DNA from: Caballeronia sp. LZ062
GTDB lineage: Bacteria; Pseudomonadota; Gammaproteobacteria; Burkholderiales; Burkholderiaceae
Direction: 5' to 3'
Length of the DNA: 64,000 nucleotides
Assembly (NCBI RefSeq): GCF_031450785.1
Contig: NZ_JARTWB010000002.1
Coordinates: 682,001 to 746,000, forward strand
The translations under genes and the position numbers were made by a program. The notes under the pieces are model-generated. The model was not told the origin of the DNA. It made no database searches and saw nothing but the letters and a program-made list of their open reading frames with translations. Positions 20,863 through 30,073 of this stretch are shown here, piece by piece. Position 1 is the stretch's first letter; every line of letters begins with the position of its first letter.

Positions 20863-20951
20863 GGCAGACATGCGGCATTGATTTTCCGCAAGCAATGCCG
20901 CAATTTGGCGCTCGCAAGCGAGATCCGCTGAGCGGGCAAAGCATACGATCA

Positions 20952-20977
20952 GGAGACCTTTCCAATGGAGGGTCTCC
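20952..20977 (+). promoter_or_regulatory. Hairpin overlapping the ribosome-binding site of the BPSL0067-family gene
   Basis: GGAGACC (20952-20958) is complementary to GGTCTCC (20971-20977), which directly abuts the ATG. The only good Shine-Dalgarno sequence, GGAGGG (20967-20972), is inside the fold. The structure could limit translation of the downstream gene. Confidence 0.5.
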
Positions 20978-21370
20978 ATGTCCTACCGTTATCCCGACGC
21001 AGCGAAGCTGGAAGGCACCGACATGGTCGGGACGCATCAGTGCGTCGATCTCGTCAAACACTACGCGCACGCGCCTGTGACCGCTTTGTGGCGCGAGGGG
21101 CCGCGCGTGCTCGACACCGCGTTGATTCCGGCCGGAACCGCCATCGCAACGTTCGTCGAGGGCAGATACCGCAGCCACGCTCACGGTAATCATGCGGCGC
21201 TTTTCCTGCGCCGCGAGGGCGATTGCATCTGGGTGATGGATCAATGGGCGCACGACGAGGACAACTAGCCCGTCGTTTCATCGCGACTGATCTGCCGCAA
21301 AGGTAGGCTGAAGAACGGTCATTTCGCGGACCCGAGCAACAACGCGGACGCGTTTTTCATCATCGAATGA
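20978..21370 (+). pseudogene. BPSL0067-family (NlpC/P60-like) protein interrupted by an in-frame amber codon
   Basis: The first 96 codons resemble BPSL0067-family proteins, thought to have an NlpC/P60-type cysteine-peptidase fold: candidate catalytic residues are C22 in HQCVDLVK, H72 in HGNHAALF and D88 in VMDQW. A TAG at 21266-21268 stops translation. The same frame then stays open for 33 codons, reading into GHFADPSNNADAF and ending at a TGA (21368-21370) that overlaps the next ATG as ATGA. The conserved-looking tail and coupled overlap show that the ancestral protein was about 130 aa. Either the gene is inactivated by one nonsense change or the codon is read through. Family members with an STY0301 partner are probable cell-wall amidase effectors; that role is inference. 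Confidence 0.72.
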
Positions 21371-21810
21371 GGTCGCGCGTGAAGTCATGCAAGTGTTGGA
21401 TGCGGACCGTGATCGGCGCTGCGCTTCTGGCGGCAGCGGCTGCGGCCGCCGCCATCGAGATCGAATGCCCTGCACGTGTCACGATGCAACCGGCCGTCAT
21501 CACCGATGCGCCGGACGGATGGCAGCCGCAGCAACGGCGCACGATCCTCTCGGTGCAGGACGTCGTCGTGACGATCGGCCCGCCGGAGCAACGGCACGAT
21601 CTCAAGCCGGAAATCACCGTGATCAACGGCCGCAAGTCGTACAACTGGCAGTTCGTCGCCGCTGAGAACGAGGAGGGCGTCTGGCTGTCGTGCGGATACG
21701 GCAACACGATCCTGCTCTCGCGCAAACTCACGACGCCGGTATCGCGATGTCGGGCGCATGAGCCCTTCGTCGAGAATGGCTACAGGAAGCTCGTCGCGGA
21801 CTGTCGTTGA
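21367..21810 (+). CDS. STY0301-family exported protein, likely immunity partner
   Basis: A 147-aa protein with a signal peptide (MRSRVKSCKCWMRTVIGAAL then an alanine-rich core) and a mature part opening IECPARVTMQP. Segments such as GWQPQQRRTILSVQDV, GPPEQRHDLKPE and WLSCGYGNTILLSRKL match what I know of STY0301-family periplasmic proteins, and paired cysteines suggest disulfides. Such proteins occur beside amidase effectors, suggesting protection of the periplasm. It overlaps the ancestral stop of the BPSL0067-family gene, so the two formed a coupled unit. Immunity function is not proven here. Confidence 0.72.
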   Translation: MRSRVKSCKCWMRTVIGAALLAAAAAAAAIEIECPARVTMQPAVITDAPDGWQPQQRRTILSVQDVVVTIGPPEQRHDLKPEITVINGRKSYNWQFVAAENEEGVWLSCGYGNTILLSRKLTTPVSRCRAHEPFVENGYRKLVADCR

Positions 21811-21827
21811 CGGTGCGCGTAAAGACA

Positions 21828-21859
21828 AACGCCCGGCCACGTTTCCGTGACCGGGCGTT
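21828..21859. terminator. Bidirectional hairpin terminator
   Basis: AACGCCCGG (21828-21836) pairs with CCGGGCGTT (21851-21859), extended by CACG/CGTG around loop TTTC. It lies between convergent genes. T-runs are short, so termination strength is uncertain. Confidence 0.7.
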
Positions 21860-21876
21860 CTGCTGAAACACTCCGC

Positions 21877-23157
21877 TCAAGCCTTCGCGTCGTGCGTCTT
21901 CGGCAGAAACACCGTCAGCACGCCGATCAACGGCAGGAAGGCGCACAGCTTGTACACGTAGTCGATGCTCGTCACGTCCGCGAGATGCCCGAGCACCGCC
22001 GCGCCGACGCCGCCCATGCCGAACGCGAAGCCGAAGAACAGGCCCGCGACCATGCCGACCTTGCCCGGAATCAGTTCCTGCGCATAGACGAGAATCGCCG
22101 AGAACGCCGACGCCAGCACGAGCCCGATCACCACCGACAACACGCCGGTCCAGAAGAGGTTCACGTACGGCATCAGCAACGTGAACGGCGCGACGCCGAG
22201 AATGGAGACCCAGATCACCGCCTTGCGTCCGACCTTGTCGCCCACCGGCCCGCCGATGATCGTGCCCGCCGCGACCGCCGCGAGGAACACGAACAGATGA
22301 ATCTGCGCGGCCTGCACCGATACGCCGAACTTGCTGATCAGGTAGAACGTGAAATAGCTCGTGATGCTCGCGAGATAGAAGTACTTCGAGAAGACGAGCA
22401 GCACGAGCACGCTCATCGCCATCACGACTTTCTCGCGCGGCAGCGCCGCGTGCGCCGACTTCGCGCGGCCTTTCTTGATCGCCGGATGCCGCTTGTACCA
22501 ACGGCCGATGTTCGCGAGCACGAACATGGCGAGCAACGCCGCCGCCGAGAACCACGCGATGCTGCGCTGGCCGTGCGGAATGACGATCAGCGCGGCGAGC
22601 AGCGGCCCGAGCGACGAACCGGCGTTGCCGCCCACCTGAAACAGCGACTGCGCGAGGCCGTGCTTGCCGCCGGACGCCATGCGCGCCACCCGCGACGATT
22701 CCGGATGAAACACCGACGAACCGCAGCCGACGAGCGCCGCCGCGATCAGCAGCGTGCCGAAGTTGCTGGCAATCGACATCAAGAGCAAGCCAGACAGCGT
22801 GAAGCCCATGCCGACGGGCAGCGAATACGGCTTCGGATGCTTGTCCGTGTACAGCCCGACGATGGGCTGCAAGAGCGACGCGGTGATCTGATACGTCAGC
22901 GTGATGAGGCCGATCTGCCCGAACGTCAGCGCGAACTCGCTCTTGAACATCGGGTAGATGGCGAGGATCAGCGACTGAATCATGTCGTTCAGCAGATGCG
23001 AGAAGCTGATCGCACCGAGCACGGAATACACGGTGCGCTGCACGGGCGCCGCTGCCGTGGACGCGTTCGCCGCGGCACTTGCAGCCGGGGTCGCCCCATT
23101 GACTGCCGACGCGCCGCCCGAACCCGGGAAAGCGCCTTTGTCGATACTCGTTTGCAT
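21877..23157 (-). CDS. fsr: MFS transporter, fosmidomycin-resistance (Fsr) type
   Basis: A 12-helix major facilitator exporter of 426 aa. The family-typical segments are VLGAISFSHLLNDMIQSLI in the first helix, GLYTDKHPKP in the loop 2-3 region, and SSVFHPESSRVARMASGG after helix 4, matching Fsr proteins, which expel fosmidomycin and related compounds. The chosen ATG at 23157 begins a flexible ~40-residue Ala/Gly-rich leader before helix 1; a TTG at 23235 is in frame upstream. No good Shine-Dalgarno is visible. It is divergent from the chemoreceptor gene; actual substrates are unknown. Confidence 0.85.
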   Translation of the reverse strand: MQTSIDKGAFPGSGGASAVNGATPAASAAANASTAAAPVQRTVYSVLGAISFSHLLNDMIQSLILAIYPMFKSEFALTFGQIGLITLTYQITASLLQPIVGLYTDKHPKPYSLPVGMGFTLSGLLLMSIASNFGTLLIAAALVGCGSSVFHPESSRVARMASGGKHGLAQSLFQVGGNAGSSLGPLLAALIVIPHGQRSIAWFSAAALLAMFVLANIGRWYKRHPAIKKGRAKSAHAALPREKVVMAMSVLVLLVFSKYFYLASITSYFTFYLISKFGVSVQAAQIHLFVFLAAVAAGTIIGGPVGDKVGRKAVIWVSILGVAPFTLLMPYVNLFWTGVLSVVIGLVLASAFSAILVYAQELIPGKVGMVAGLFFGFAFGMGGVGAAVLGHLADVTSIDYVYKLCAFLPLIGVLTVFLPKTHDAKA

Positions 23158-23479
23158 GGTGTGAGGGAGAGAAAGCCGTGGGTCTCGACTACGTTGTCTT
23201 GCCCGCGATTGATGCGGGAACGGAATGCCTGACAAGTTTAGGATGGCTCGTGCGCGTTGTCATGCCAAGGTTTGTCGCGAATCGGACACGGAACGGCCGC
23301 TGAATCGGCGCTAATGATCCGACTAAACGAATTTTGTCCGGTTATAAACACGCGACGCGCGGGCGAACGACTGTGCTTGCCGCGCTAAAGAAAAGCCAGA
23401 CGCCTGCCGTAGACCAGCGATGTGGGCGTGCCGCACAGCGGGCGTACCGTTTTAAGAACAATGACTCGGGGATGAATCG
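23158..23479. other. Intergenic region between divergent fsr and chemoreceptor genes
   Basis: 322 bp with no supportable gene. It contains a possible sigma-28 promoter for the chemoreceptor and must hold the fsr promoter, which I could not pick out. Confidence 0.6.
23386..23413 (+). promoter_or_regulatory. Possible sigma-28 (FliA) promoter of the chemoreceptor gene
   Basis: TAAAGAAA (23386-23393) and GCCGTAGA (23406-23413) are separated by 12 bp. The flagellar consensus is TAAAGTTT-N11-GCCGATAA. Position 67 bp before the ATG fits chemotaxis regulation. Confidence 0.4.
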
Positions 23480-25138
23480 ATGAAACTCTTTCCGCTACGC
23501 GGCGCGGGCTTGTTGCCGGCCACCGGTTCTGCCCAGGCGGCCCAGGCTGCACGGAGCGAGAAGGCCACGAAGCGCGCGCTGTCCGTGAAGGCGTCGCTGC
23601 GCCTCGCGTTCGGCCTCGTGCTGGCGGGCACGCTGGGTATCGGCGCCATCGCGCTCACGCAGATCAGCCGGCTCAACGGCGCGACTGAATCGATCTATTC
23701 GCAGGGCTACGTCGCGAGCCGCGCGGCGGAGGAAACGCGCGGCAATCTGCTGCGCGCGAGCCGCTCGCAAAAGATGCTGCTCACCGCATCGACGGCGAAG
23801 GAGCGCGACGAACTAGGCAGCCAGATCGAAGAGGCGCTCGCGCAGATCGGCACGGAACAGTCGCAACTGGCGCAGTACATCGATCACGCCGATACCGGCG
23901 CGCTCGCGCAACAGAAGCGGTTCGCAGCCGCGCTCGCGACGTGGAGCGGCAATGTGCGCACCTTCGTCAAGCTGGTGAAGGAGCAGCCGCTCGATCTCTC
24001 GCAGATGAACTGGCAAGTCGGCATGCAGGACGTTTCGCTGCTCGTCGAAACCGGCAAGCTCGAGAAGATGGTCGACGAACTCGTCGCGCGCCGGGGCGCC
24101 GCGGCGAAAGCAACCATCGACGCCGCCGCGTTCATCTTCCATTCGTCGTTCGTCATGGTGTCGATGCTGACCGTTGCGCTCTTCGTGCTCGCGATCATCG
24201 TCAGCGAATGGGTGGTGCGGCGTCTGTCCGGTCAGCTTGGCGGCGAGCCCGGCTATGCCAAGGAGATCGCGAGCCGCATCGCGTCCGGCGATCTCGCCTA
24301 TCCGATTCGTCTCAAGCGCCGCGACGACGCCAGCATGCTCTACGCGTTGTCCGAGATGCAGTCGGGCTTGTCGGCGACGGTCGGCGACATCGCGGCGAGC
24401 GCGGAAGCCATCGCATCGGCATCGAGCGAGATCTCGACCGGCAACGTCGATTTGTCGCGCCGCACGGAAGAGCAGGCCGTCGCGCTGGAAAAGACGGCCG
24501 CGAGCATGGAGCAACTGACTTCGACGGTGCGCCAGAACGCCGATAACGCGATGCAGGCGACCACGCTTGCGCACAACGCCTCGGAGATTGCGGAGAAGGG
24601 CGGCAAGGTGGTGGGCCGTGTCGTGGAGACGATGGAGCGCATCGACGCGAGCGCGAAGAGCATCGGCGACATCATCGGCGTGATCGAGGGCATCGCGTTC
24701 CAGACCAACATTCTCGCGCTGAACGCGGCTGTCGAAGCGGCGCGCGCGGGCGAACAGGGACGCGGCTTCGCGGTCGTCGCGGGCGAAGTGCGCGGCCTCG
24801 CGCAGCGGTCGTCGGCGGCGGCGAAAGAGATCAAGACGCTGATCGACACGTCGGTGTCGCGTGTGTCGGACGGCTCGACGTATGCGCAGCAAGCCGGCGC
24901 GACCATGGAGGAAGTGGTGCGCGCGGTGCGCCGCGTAACCGACATCATGGGCGAGATCTCGGCTGCTTCAGCCGAGCAGAAGTCGGGCATCGAGGCGATT
25001 GGGCACGCCGTGTCGCAGATGGACGCCGGGACGCAGCAGAATGCGGCGCTCGTCGAGCAGGCGGCGGCTGCGGCGCAATCGCTCGATGATCAAGCGCGCG
25101 CGCTTAAGGCGCTGGTGGGGAAGTTTCAGTTGGTCTGA
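23480..25138 (+). CDS. Methyl-accepting chemotaxis protein
   Basis: A 552-aa chemoreceptor of the inner membrane. TM1 is at about residues 40-65 ([19 protein letters not shown] region), a ~145-residue periplasmic four-helix-bundle-like domain follows, then TM2 at ~212-235 and a HAMP linker (~236-290). The cytoplasmic signalling hairpin carries the conserved tip [21 protein letters not shown] and [18 protein letters not shown]. The C-terminus ([10 protein letters not shown]) lacks an NWETF-type CheR/CheB tether, so it is a low-abundance-type receptor. The ligand cannot be predicted. Immediately downstream begins the large repeat region. Confidence 0.93.
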   Translation: MKLFPLRGAGLLPATGSAQAAQAARSEKATKRALSVKASLRLAFGLVLAGTLGIGAIALTQISRLNGATESIYSQGYVASRAAEETRGNLLRASRSQKMLLTASTAKERDELGSQIEEALAQIGTEQSQLAQYIDHADTGALAQQKRFAAALATWSGNVRTFVKLVKEQPLDLSQMNWQVGMQDVSLLVETGKLEKMVDELVARRGAAAKATIDAAAFIFHSSFVMVSMLTVALFVLAIIVSEWVVRRLSGQLGGEPGYAKEIASRIASGDLAYPIRLKRRDDASMLYALSEMQSGLSATVGDIAASAEAIASASSEISTGNVDLSRRTEEQAVALEKTAASMEQLTSTVRQNADNAMQATTLAHNASEIAEKGGKVVGRVVETMERIDASAKSIGDIIGVIEGIAFQTNILALNAAVEAARAGEQGRGFAVVAGEVRGLAQRSSAAAKEIKTLIDTSVSRVSDGSTYAQQAGATMEEVVRAVRRVTDIMGEISAASAEQKSGIEAIGHAVSQMDAGTQQNAALVEQAAAAAQSLDDQARALKALVGKFQLV

Positions 25139-25192
25139 GGTTTTTTTTGCTGCGGCGTGTTGTGGTGCTTCGATGGGCTGCTTTTCGTCGGG

Positions 25193-25735
25193 GGAACTTG
25201 TTCTCCCGTCGGTTTATGGTGTTGCCCCTTCCCGGGGCGGGGAATTGCGTGCCTCCGCGCATCGAAGCTCGTTTCGCCAGCTCTCCTCTGAAACTTGTTT
25301 TCGCGTCGGTCTGTTAGGACGCCCCTCCCCGAGGCGAGGGTTTGCGCGCCTCAGCGCATCAAAGCTCGTTTTGCCAGCTCTTCTCTGAAACTTGTTTTCG
25401 CGTCGGTGTATTAGCGTTGCCCCTCCCCGGGGCGGGGATTTGCGCGCCTCAGCGCATCGAAGCGCGTTTTGCCAGCTCTTCTCTGAAACTTGTTTTCGCG
25501 TCGGTGTATTGGCGTTGCCCCTCCCCGGGGCGGGGGTCACTTTCTTTGCTGCTGCAAAGAAAGTAACCAAAGAAAGCAGCTTTTCTTTCGCCCGCAGCAG
25601 TCACAGGGTGGTCACTCCGTAGAAGAACCGTGGCCCTCAGCTAATCGGCAGCCTTGGATCACCTTCCACGCCCGCTGAGCGCCACGTCCTCCGAGCCCCT
25701 TGGCTCGTCAAGAACAGTGGGACGCTTCGCATCAC
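25193..25735 (+). repeat. Left arm of a large inverted repeat, with ~97-bp tandem units
   Basis: Four tandem copies of a ~97-bp unit begin at 25193, 25290, 25387 and 25485, each holding GAAACTTGTTTTCGCGTCGG and a CCCCTCCCCGGGG-type GC palindrome. After the last copy comes a 26-bp perfect hairpin (25539-25564; ACTTTCTTTGC, loop TGCT) and ~170 bp more. The whole arm is homologous, in inverted orientation, to 26040-26480. Peptides read from it are repetitive in several frames, and I treat it as non-coding. Confidence 0.9.
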
Positions 25736-25767
25736 TGGGAAGAAGGCAAACGACAACCATTGCCGTA

Positions 25768-25840
25768 GGCAAGGCAAGGCAAGGCAAGGCAAGGCAAGGC
25801 AAGGCAAGGCAAGGCAAGGCAAGGCAAGGCAAGGCAAGGC
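25768..25840 (+). repeat. (AAGGC)14 microsatellite
   Basis: Fourteen perfect AAGGC units occupy 25771-25840, preceded by GGC and followed by the variant GAGGC. A five-base unit shifts any reading frame crossing it with each gain or loss, so copy number probably varies between strains. Confidence 0.97.
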
Positions 25841-26039
25841 GAGGCGCAGCGCGTGCGCGCCCGCACTCGTCGCTGAGATGTTCGTCGTGCCCTTTTGCAC
25901 GTCGTCGGTTGCCGTGACTGATCACGTGCATCTTTGGGCGCAGCCGTTGTTTTGTGTTGTCGATCGAGCGACGACGCTTCTCGCGTACTCTCTTGCACTT
26001 CGTCAATTGGTTTGCGACGTGTCCGTTTTGGGCACAGTC

Positions 26040-26480
26040 GTTGAGTCCCGTTGGTTTTGTCGAGCCAAGGGGCTCGGAGGACGTGGCGCTCAGTGGCCGT
26101 GGAAGGTGATTCAGGGTTGCTATTAGCTGAGTGCCACCGCTTTTCTGCGAAGTGGTCGGACGGTTCGTTGCTTCGTGCGGTTCAGAAAAAAGCTGCTTTC
26201 TTTGGTTACTTTCTTTGCAGCAGCAAAGAAAGTGACCCCCGCCCCGGGGAGGGGCAACGCCAATAGACCGACGCGAAAGCAAGTTTCAAGAGAGAGCCGG
26301 CAAAGCGAGCCTGGAAGCGCTGAGTGCGCAATCCCCGCCCCGGGGAGGGGCAACGCTAATAGACCGACACGAAAGCAAGTTCCAAGAGAGAACCGGCAAA
26401 ACGAGCCCCGATGCTTTGAAGTGCACAAACCCCCGCCCCGGGGAGGGGCAAAGCTAATAGACCGACGCGAAAGCAAGCTT
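26040..26480 (-). repeat. Right arm of the large inverted repeat
   Basis: Reverse-complement homologue of the left arm. It contains the GAGCCAAGGGGCTCGGAGGA segment (26061-26080), the counterpart hairpin (26208-26233, loop AGCA) and three ~97-bp units whose AATAGACCGAC blocks begin at 26262, 26358 and 26456. The arms have diverged by scattered substitutions. The spacer between them (25736-26039) holds the microsatellite and about 200 bp of unique sequence without a supportable gene. Confidence 0.9.
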
Positions 26481-26571
26481 CCCGACAAAAATCGCCGCGC
26501 GATCAAGAACGAAGAGCAAGGAACAAAAAGCAAAAAGCAAAGAATGCCCGCGACCGCAAAAAAACAAACCC

Positions 26572-28044
26572 TCAAATCAACTCAACTTCCTTCCAGTTAG
26601 CACTAGAAAAAAAGCGGCTCAACTCCCGCGTGAGTTCATTCAGTGCGCTCATCTCCTGCGGAGAAATCTTGTGCACATGCGACCCAACCGTCCAGTCTCC
26701 ATAAACGAGCGCAACGGTCGAATCGTTCGACTTGACGGGCAACAGCACGAACGCCTGCGCCTCGCCGAGCGTCTCCTTGTACCAGCGCGGCAGACGCGCG
26801 TCGATCCGCGCATCGTGTGCATTTTCGATGAAGATGCCGACCGGATTCGTGATCGCGAGATGGAACACGTCAGGCCGGAACTCGGCGCTGAAGGAAAGCG
26901 AGGAAAGCATCGGCTCGATGCCCGCGCCCATGCCCAGCCGCGCCTGAAATTCGTGGTTGGCCTGGCGCACGAAAACGATCGTCCGTGAAAGACCGAGTCC
27001 CGCGAGCACCGCCTCCAACGCAAGCGAAAGAGCAGGCGCGAGCGCATTCTTCGACGGCAGCGAGCGCAAGTCCGCGAGACTCGCGCCGATGCGCGCCTCC
27101 GCCGATACGCTCGCCCGCGCCATGGCGTCCGCGTTCGCCTGCAATTCGACGATCTCCCGCATCACGCCGTCGCCGCTTTCCTCGCTCGCGAGCGCGAGGC
27201 TCATCGAAGCCAGCGTTTCGGCGTCCGTGTTCAGCGCGTCGCTGTAACGCTCGGCGATATCCACGAGCATCGACTCGCGCCCGCCCGCCGCGACGTTCTG
27301 CGCGGTGAGCGCATCGGCGACTTCGGTCGAATAGTTGGTGACGGCCTGCAGCCAGCGCACATGCTTCGGGACGGTTTCGTCGGGCGGCGCGGTCGGGTCG
27401 CTCACGCGCATCCCGGCGCGAATCGTTTCCGGCAGACGCCAGCGGTCCGCCGCCTCGATGCCGATTTCCTCGAACGTCACGCCGAGCAACGCGGCGCACG
27501 CGTTGCTGTCGCTGATGTGCTCGGCGGCGGCCTTGCGGCGCAACTGGTCCCACTCGTGTTCCAGATAGAACGCGACGAGCAGCTTGCCGATTTGCCGCAT
27601 CAGTGTGCAGACCACTGCTTCTTCCGCTGAACGCAGGTCGATGCGCTCGGTCACTTGCCGCGCGACCGTCCCGGAGAGCAGCGTGCGGTTGAGTTCGAGC
27701 TTGGCGTCGATGCGGCGCGGCGCGCTCTGATGAAAGTGATCGACGAGCTTGAGCCCGACGACGAGATGCCCGACCGCGTCCATGCCGAGCACCATCAGCG
27801 CGCGGGTGACGGTGGTGATGTTGCCGCCGAAAGCCATGTACATGGCGGAATTGGCGAGGCGCAGCACCTTCTGCGTGAGCCCGAAGTCCGACAGCACGAC
27901 CTGCACCAGCGCGGTGAAGTCGAGGTCGTCGTCGCTCATCGCGGACACGGTCGTGCGCAGCGCCTGCGAAAGCATGGGGAAGTCCCCGCGCTCGCTCATG
28001 CGCGCCCACAACTTGTCCAGTAATTCGGCCTTGGTGCGTGCCAT
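26572..28044 (-). CDS. HDOD domain signalling protein
   Basis: A 490-aa cytoplasmic protein. Residues ~18-220 form an HDOD domain (FPMLSQALRTTVSAM, QKVLRLANSAMYM, ITTVTRALMVLGMDAVG), a degenerate HD fold without the metal-binding HD pair, used in signalling rather than catalysis. The C-terminal half is less conserved; residues ~320-480 look like a GAF-type sensory domain. It is the first of three neighbouring HDOD/EAL/GGDEF genes, suggesting a role near c-di-GMP control. Its 3' end abuts the large inverted repeat. Confidence 0.85.
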   Translation of the reverse strand: MARTKAELLDKLWARMSERGDFPMLSQALRTTVSAMSDDDLDFTALVQVVLSDFGLTQKVLRLANSAMYMAFGGNITTVTRALMVLGMDAVGHLVVGLKLVDHFHQSAPRRIDAKLELNRTLLSGTVARQVTERIDLRSAEEAVVCTLMRQIGKLLVAFYLEHEWDQLRRKAAAEHISDSNACAALLGVTFEEIGIEAADRWRLPETIRAGMRVSDPTAPPDETVPKHVRWLQAVTNYSTEVADALTAQNVAAGGRESMLVDIAERYSDALNTDAETLASMSLALASEESGDGVMREIVELQANADAMARASVSAEARIGASLADLRSLPSKNALAPALSLALEAVLAGLGLSRTIVFVRQANHEFQARLGMGAGIEPMLSSLSFSAEFRPDVFHLAITNPVGIFIENAHDARIDARLPRWYKETLGEAQAFVLLPVKSNDSTVALVYGDWTVGSHVHKISPQEMSALNELTRELSRFFSSANWKEVELI

Positions 28045-28189
28045 GCGTTAAAAAAACCTGTTGTTGCGCAACGGCTAATCCGAAGCGGTTCAGCCTGATC
28101 CGCCCATTCGGCGGTCAGCCCCGAAAGATACACGGATTCAGGGTCCTACGGCGCGCTGTTGGATCAGAACACGAACATTTGTGCTCTCA

Positions 28190-30073
28190 TCATGCCTCGT
28201 GCAGCACGAGAGAACTCGACTGGAACGAACGCGCCAGTTCGTCCGACGGCATGGCGTGGCTGATCAGCCAGCCCTGTATGTGATCGCAACCGAGTTCGGC
28301 GAGCAGGTCGCGCTGCGCCTCGGTCTCGACGCCTTCCGCGACGAGTTCCAGCCCGAGCGACTGCGCGAGCCCGACCACCGCGCTCACGATCGCGCGATTA
28401 TTCCGCGACGTAATCAGGTTCTCGACAAAACTGCGGTCGATCTTGAGCTTCGCGAGCGGAAACCGCTGCAAGTACGCGAGGCTCGAATAGCCGGTGCCGA
28501 AGTCGTCCACGGCGAAGCGGATGCCGAGCGAGCGCAGCGTCTCCAGAAGCCGCGTCGCTTCCTCGGGGTCCTGCATCAGCAGGCTTTCGGTGATCTCGAA
28601 TACGAGGCGTTGTGCGTCGATGCCCGTCAGCGCGATGGCTTCCTTCACCGCTGCCGTGAAGCGTTTGTCGCGGAACTGCTGCGGCGAGACGTTCACCGAC
28701 ACGTAATCGAGCCGGATGCCGATCCCGTCCCATTGCACGAGCTGCATGCACGCGGCCTTCAGCACCCAGTTGCCGAGATAGTTGATGAGGCCGATGGATT
28801 CCGCGAGCGGGATGAACGTCGAGGGCGGCACGAGTCCATGCACCGGATGATGCCAGCGCATCAGCGCCTCCACGCCGACGACCGCGCCGGTGCGGATCTT
28901 CGTGATCGGCTGGAAGAAGAGCGAGAACTCGCCGTTGCGCACGGCCTCGTAAAGATCGGCTTCGAGCTTCAGGCGTTCCGCGTCGGCGGGATTGTCGTCG
29001 CGCGTATGGACGACGAGCGTGTTGCCGCCTGAAGCCTTCGCCTGCGCGAGCGCGAGATCGGCCATGCGTAAGAGGCTAGGCTGCACGCCGGAATTGCTCG
29101 TCGCGTCGTTTGCCGCGTGGTCCGGATACAACGCCACGCCCACGCTCGCCGACAAATGCGTGTGCTGCCCGCGATACCGGTACGGCTGCGCGATAGCGGT
29201 GAGCAGCCGTCGTCCGAGACTTTCGGCGGCTTCGGCGGTGGCGCCCGCGGGCAACAGCACCGCGAACTCGTCGCCGGCCACGCGCGCGACGCGCTCGCCG
29301 TGCGCCGCCGTGTGCTGAATGCGGCGTGCGGTTTCGCGCAGCATGTCGTCGCCGGCCTCGGATCCGAGCGCGCGGTTGATGCGCTGATAGTCGTCGATAT
29401 CGAGCAGCACGAGCGCCGCCTGCGTGCGCGTGCGTTCGGCTTCGGCCTGCATCGCGCCGACGGCCGCCTGCAGCGCGGTCGCGTTTTCGAGACCGGTGAG
29501 CGGATCGTGATTCAGCGCGTGCGTGAGCGATTCCTCGCGCTCGCGCCAGCGCGATACGTCGAATGCGGCGAGCGCGAAGCCGGGTGTGCCGTGCGCCGCG
29601 GTCGCGAGGAGCCGCAGTTCGACGCTGATCGGGTAGGTGAGCGACTTCACGAGATTGAGCGTCGCGCGTTCCAGCTTGCCGCTTTCGCGCGCGCGGGCGA
29701 TGAGCGCGTCCAGTTCGCCCGCTTCCTCGGACGGCACGAGATCGTGCAGCGTCAGCATACTCAGATAGTCGTGGTGATAGCCGATGAAGTCGATGCTTGC
29801 GTGCGACACGTACTGGAAGCGCAGCGCGTCGTCGACCTGCGCGAGGAAATCGACCGCGCCGAGTGTGGTTTCGAGTGCGGCTGCGGGTCTGCTCGCGATG
29901 GACGCCTCGTGCGCAACGGAAGACGCGGGCGCGGCGGCGTGGTCTGCCGGGTCGTCGTGGGCGTCGCGGGCGTCTCGTTCGGCGGGTCTCCACGCGCGAC
30001 AGAGCGCATCGAGCGCATTAAGCGCGATGCGCCAGGGTGCGCGGCGGGAGACGTGGGTCCGGTTCGCTTGCAT
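28190..30073 (-). CDS. PAS-GGDEF-EAL protein (c-di-GMP turnover)
   Basis: A 627-aa protein with a PAS-like domain (~70-175), a GGDEF domain (~185-345) and an EAL domain (~360-610). The cyclase signature reads AGDEF (in RVAGDEFAVLL), a variant that is often still active. The EAL half keeps GVEALMRW, FEITESLLMQ, AVDDFGTGYSSL, KIDRSF and LVAEGVETEAQ, so metal-dependent phosphodiesterase activity is likely. There is no membrane segment. Net direction of c-di-GMP turnover cannot be told from sequence. It is divergent from the EAL-HDOD gene across a 499-bp gap. Confidence 0.9.
   Translation of the reverse strand: MQANRTHVSRRAPWRIALNALDALCRAWRPAERDARDAHDDPADHAAAPASSVAHEASIASRPAAALETTLGAVDFLAQVDDALRFQYVSHASIDFIGYHHDYLSMLTLHDLVPSEEAGELDALIARARESGKLERATLNLVKSLTYPISVELRLLATAAHGTPGFALAAFDVSRWREREESLTHALNHDPLTGLENATALQAAVGAMQAEAERTRTQAALVLLDIDDYQRINRALGSEAGDDMLRETARRIQHTAAHGERVARVAGDEFAVLLPAGATAEAAESLGRRLLTAIAQPYRYRGQHTHLSASVGVALYPDHAANDATSNSGVQPSLLRMADLALAQAKASGGNTLVVHTRDDNPADAERLKLEADLYEAVRNGEFSLFFQPITKIRTGAVVGVEALMRWHHPVHGLVPPSTFIPLAESIGLINYLGNWVLKAACMQLVQWDGIGIRLDYVSVNVSPQQFRDKRFTAAVKEAIALTGIDAQRLVFEITESLLMQDPEEATRLLETLRSLGIRFAVDDFGTGYSSLAYLQRFPLAKLKIDRSFVENLITSRNNRAIVSAVVGLAQSLGLELVAEGVETEAQRDLLAELGCDHIQGWLISHAMPSDELARSFQSSSLVLHEA

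Noticed and set aside
25654..26282. Open frames across the microsatellite giving KARQG or LPCLA peptide repeats
   Set aside because: Repetition follows the (AAGGC)n DNA on both strands and in more than one frame; no ribosome site or conserved domain supports a protein.
25193..26480. Possible CRISPR array because of regularly spaced repeats
   Set aside because: Units are ~97 bp and contiguous without unique 30-40 bp spacers, and no cas genes are nearby.
28045..28189. Regulatory RNA in the gap between HDOD and GGDEF-EAL genes
   Set aside because: No stable hairpin with T-run or recognisable RNA motif is visible.
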